Below, piece after piece: positions 62,201 to 64,000 of a stretch of DNA of 64,000 nucleotides. The translations under genes and the position numbers were made by a program. The stretch comes from Sebastes aleutianus (lineage: Eukaryota > Chordata > Actinopteri > Perciformes > Sebastidae): the NCBI GenBank assembly GCA_916700875.1, contig CAKAKS010000067.1:23208591-23272590 (forward strand). The letters are read 5' to 3'. A model generated the notes under the pieces. That model saw only the letters and a program-made list of their open reading frames with translations. It was not told where the DNA came from and did no database searches. Every line of letters starts with the position of its first letter. Position 1 is the first letter of the stretch.

Positions 62201-63517
62201 CTCGTAGCACCTGAATGCGGCTGACTGATTATGAACACTTTGACTCTTTCCTAGGCACTAGGGCTGACACTGTTCTGGGAAAGATTAATGCTGAAGTCAG
62301 ATTTAGTATCATGTATTTCCGTGTGGTGCGCGGCCTGCTGTGCGTCACAGGCAGATGTCTTGTTTCCTGCAGCACAGTGAGGATCTCCTTTGTTCTATTC
62401 ATTGAAACTGAACGCTGTATTAGAAGAGGTTTTCACCAACAAGAACCTGACTGTGCTTTTTCAGCAATTGTGTAATATTTATTCACTTTGTGTCTCATAC
62501 TGTTGTTGACCGCATGATGATTGATTCATTCTCCCCTCTGTTGTCAAAAGGTGAATCTGGACTTGGAAAATCCACCCTGATCAACAGCTTGTTCCTCACT
62601 GACCTTTACCCCGAGAGAGTCATCCCTGGAGCAGCAGGTAAAACACACCCGTAATGATCCTTGTTTTAAAGCACTTTGTATTAAAAGTGCTTCATCGTGG
62701 GCTGACTTTGTCCTCCCATATTGTTATGAGTTCTTGCATCTTGTTTCTCCCAACAGAAAAGATAGAACGAACGGTTCAGATCGAGGCGTCAACGGTAGAA
62801 ATCGAGGAGCGAGGAGTGAAGCTCCGTCTCACCGTGGTAGACACACCAGGATACGGAGACGCCATCAACAGCCAAGACTGGTATGAAATCTTTTCAGGGT
62901 GTATGCTGATGAAGAGATGAGGTATTTTTAAGTTTAAATTACCCAGTGTACAGTCCTGTGATCTTGAACAGTGATTAGACACTAACGTTGGACAGTTAAA
63001 TATAAATGTTCGTTCAAATATTATAAGTCCAAATGAGAATTTATTCATTGCGTGTGTGAGTCCTTGTACAATACTGAGATACGTAGTGTATGTTTAATGT
63101 GTGTATATTTTTCTAATCCAGTTTCAGCACCATTATCAGCTACATCGATGACCAGTTTGAGCGCTACCTCCATGACGAGAGCGGTCTAAATCGTAGACAC
63201 ATTGTTGACAATAGAGTTCACTGCTGCTTCTATTTCATTTCCCCGCTTGGCCACGGGTGAGTCCTCCAATGAAGTTCTTATCTATTTAACTAACTATATT
63301 TATTATGCCCTCTTCACTCTTTGTTTTTCATAAATACTGGCTCGAATTTCTCTCTTGTCTCTTTTTGACCCCGTGCCTGTCTGTTTCCTGTCCGACCAGC
63401 CTCAAACCCCTGGATGTTCAGTTTATGAAGGCCATTCACAATAAGGTCAACGTGGTTCCTGTCATCGCCAAGGCAGACACGCTCACCCTCAGAGAGAGGG
63501 AGAGGCTCAAGCGCAGG
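59210..63517 (+). CDS. septin2: Septin-2, N-terminal 201 residues (3' part outside window)
   Basis: Filament-forming GTPase of the cytoskeleton; partner of septins 6 and 7 in cytokinesis, cilium base and actin organisation. Coding exons: 59210-59233, 60489-60603, 62551-62637, 62757-62880, 63122-63256, 63400-63517, GT-AG, frame consistent; 201 codons of about 360, continuing right of the window. After a short variable start (MSQADKMK) comes [20 protein letters not shown], then the polybasic SVKKGFEF. GTPase motifs: P-loop GESGLGKS at 47-54, DTPG at 104-107, AKAD at 185-188. Similarity to mammalian SEPTIN2 is very high, including [20 protein letters not shown] and [12 protein letters not shown]. 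The ATG at 59210 has a good context (aaaaATGt) and follows a 5'UTR acceptor at 59190. Confidence 0.96.
60097..60416. repeat. TTAA-flanked MITE, family C, copy 2
   Basis: TTAA at 60097-60100 and 60413-60416; ends AGGAACAGTGTATAACATTT and (reverse complement of the right end) AGGTGCAGTATGCAGGATCT. It shares 'tctacatagggagcg' and 'catgtttctacagtagccca' with 23030-23397. It lies in a septin2 intron, about 70 bp before the exon at 60489. Confidence 0.75.
60604..62550. other. septin2 intron
   Basis: No further exon, RNA gene or clear repeat is recognised. Confidence 0.45.
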
Positions 63518-63849
63518 GTGAGGACAACAGAGTCACCCATTGTTCACAATCTTTTCAAGTTCCCGAAATAAACAGTAGCTATCATGTGCTCATTGTCACT
63601 GTTTTAGCCACCCAGTGTATTAATATACTGTTTGTACCTGAAGTACTATATATATACATATCCATAGTCCGTGTAATACCTACAGTAGATGACGGCTGGT
63701 ATGCCCCCAGCTTGGAGAAATAGACAGGAGTACCAGCACAGGAGCAGAGCAATGTACTGCTGTGTAAGGGAGCAGCATCAAAACGTATTTTTGTCACCTA
63801 AAAGAAAGGCTCACCTAAAATAAATCAATATCAGTTTAAGTATACACTA

Positions 63850-64000
63850 TATTTAGAATATTTTCACTATCTTGCCGTCAGACAGCCCTCTCCGACGGGG
63901 AACTGAAAGTGAAACTTATCTAAGTTCTCTTCAAAGCCTACTACTCTGGATAAGTAACTCATACAACCTCACTTCAAAACACCCGAACTATCCCTTTAAT
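63850..64000 (-). repeat. MITE end at right edge
   Basis: The window ends in 'cccgaactatccctttaat', the reverse complement of a common fish TTAA-type element end ('ttaaagggatagttcggg'). The left limit is not clear. In a septin2 intron. Confidence 0.5.

Overview
The window is nuclear DNA of a ray-finned fish, most likely a spiny-rayed (acanthomorph) teleost. It has large introns with GT-AG splice sites and dense short DNA-transposon derivatives, LINE 3' ends, a tRNA-headed SINE and (GT)n microsatellites. Its protein-coding exons encode vertebrate-specific proteins. No bacterial, viral or organellar gene was seen.

Layout: (1) 347-26320, minus strand: hs2st1 (heparan sulfate 2-O-sulfotransferase), six coding exons, with the last exon beyond the left edge and a first intron of about 21.6 kb. 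(2) 26321-28625: a divergent spacer shared by hs2st1 and selenof, largely filled by a fold-back element with about 1 kb of a 22-bp tandem repeat. (3) 28626-36857, plus strand: selenof (Sep15), complete in five coding exons. It has an in-frame UGA selenocysteine codon at 35914-35916 and a well-formed SECIS element at about 37786-37830 in the 3'UTR. A 0.5-kb transposon derivative sits in the 3'UTR between stop codon and SECIS. (4) 39744-42001, minus strand: a claudin, best matched to claudin-18, five exons. (5) 45303-45980, minus strand: an intronless SoxB2 gene, best matched to sox14 but divergent outside the HMG box. (6) 46-57 kb: no protein-coding gene seen; it holds a tRNA-Pro(TGG) gene at 55172-55243 (minus) and several TTAA-flanked MITEs, some nested. 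(7) 57200 to the right edge, plus strand: septin2, a probable non-coding first exon and six coding exons (201 codons), continuing beyond the window.

The genes do not form one pathway. hs2st1 and selenof are neighbours in human (1p22), claudin-18 and SOX14 are neighbours in human (3q22), and SEPTIN2 lies elsewhere (2q37). The window therefore joins ancestral blocks at fish-specific breakpoints. The most informative biology is the complete selenocysteine recoding system (UGA in a CGU motif plus a type II SECIS). Next in interest are the divergent claudin-18/sox14 pair with tandem repeats around sox14, and the series of TTAA-flanked MITEs. Exon limits were assigned by reading splice sites and frame continuity by eye, and family names rest on remembered protein motifs, not on a search.
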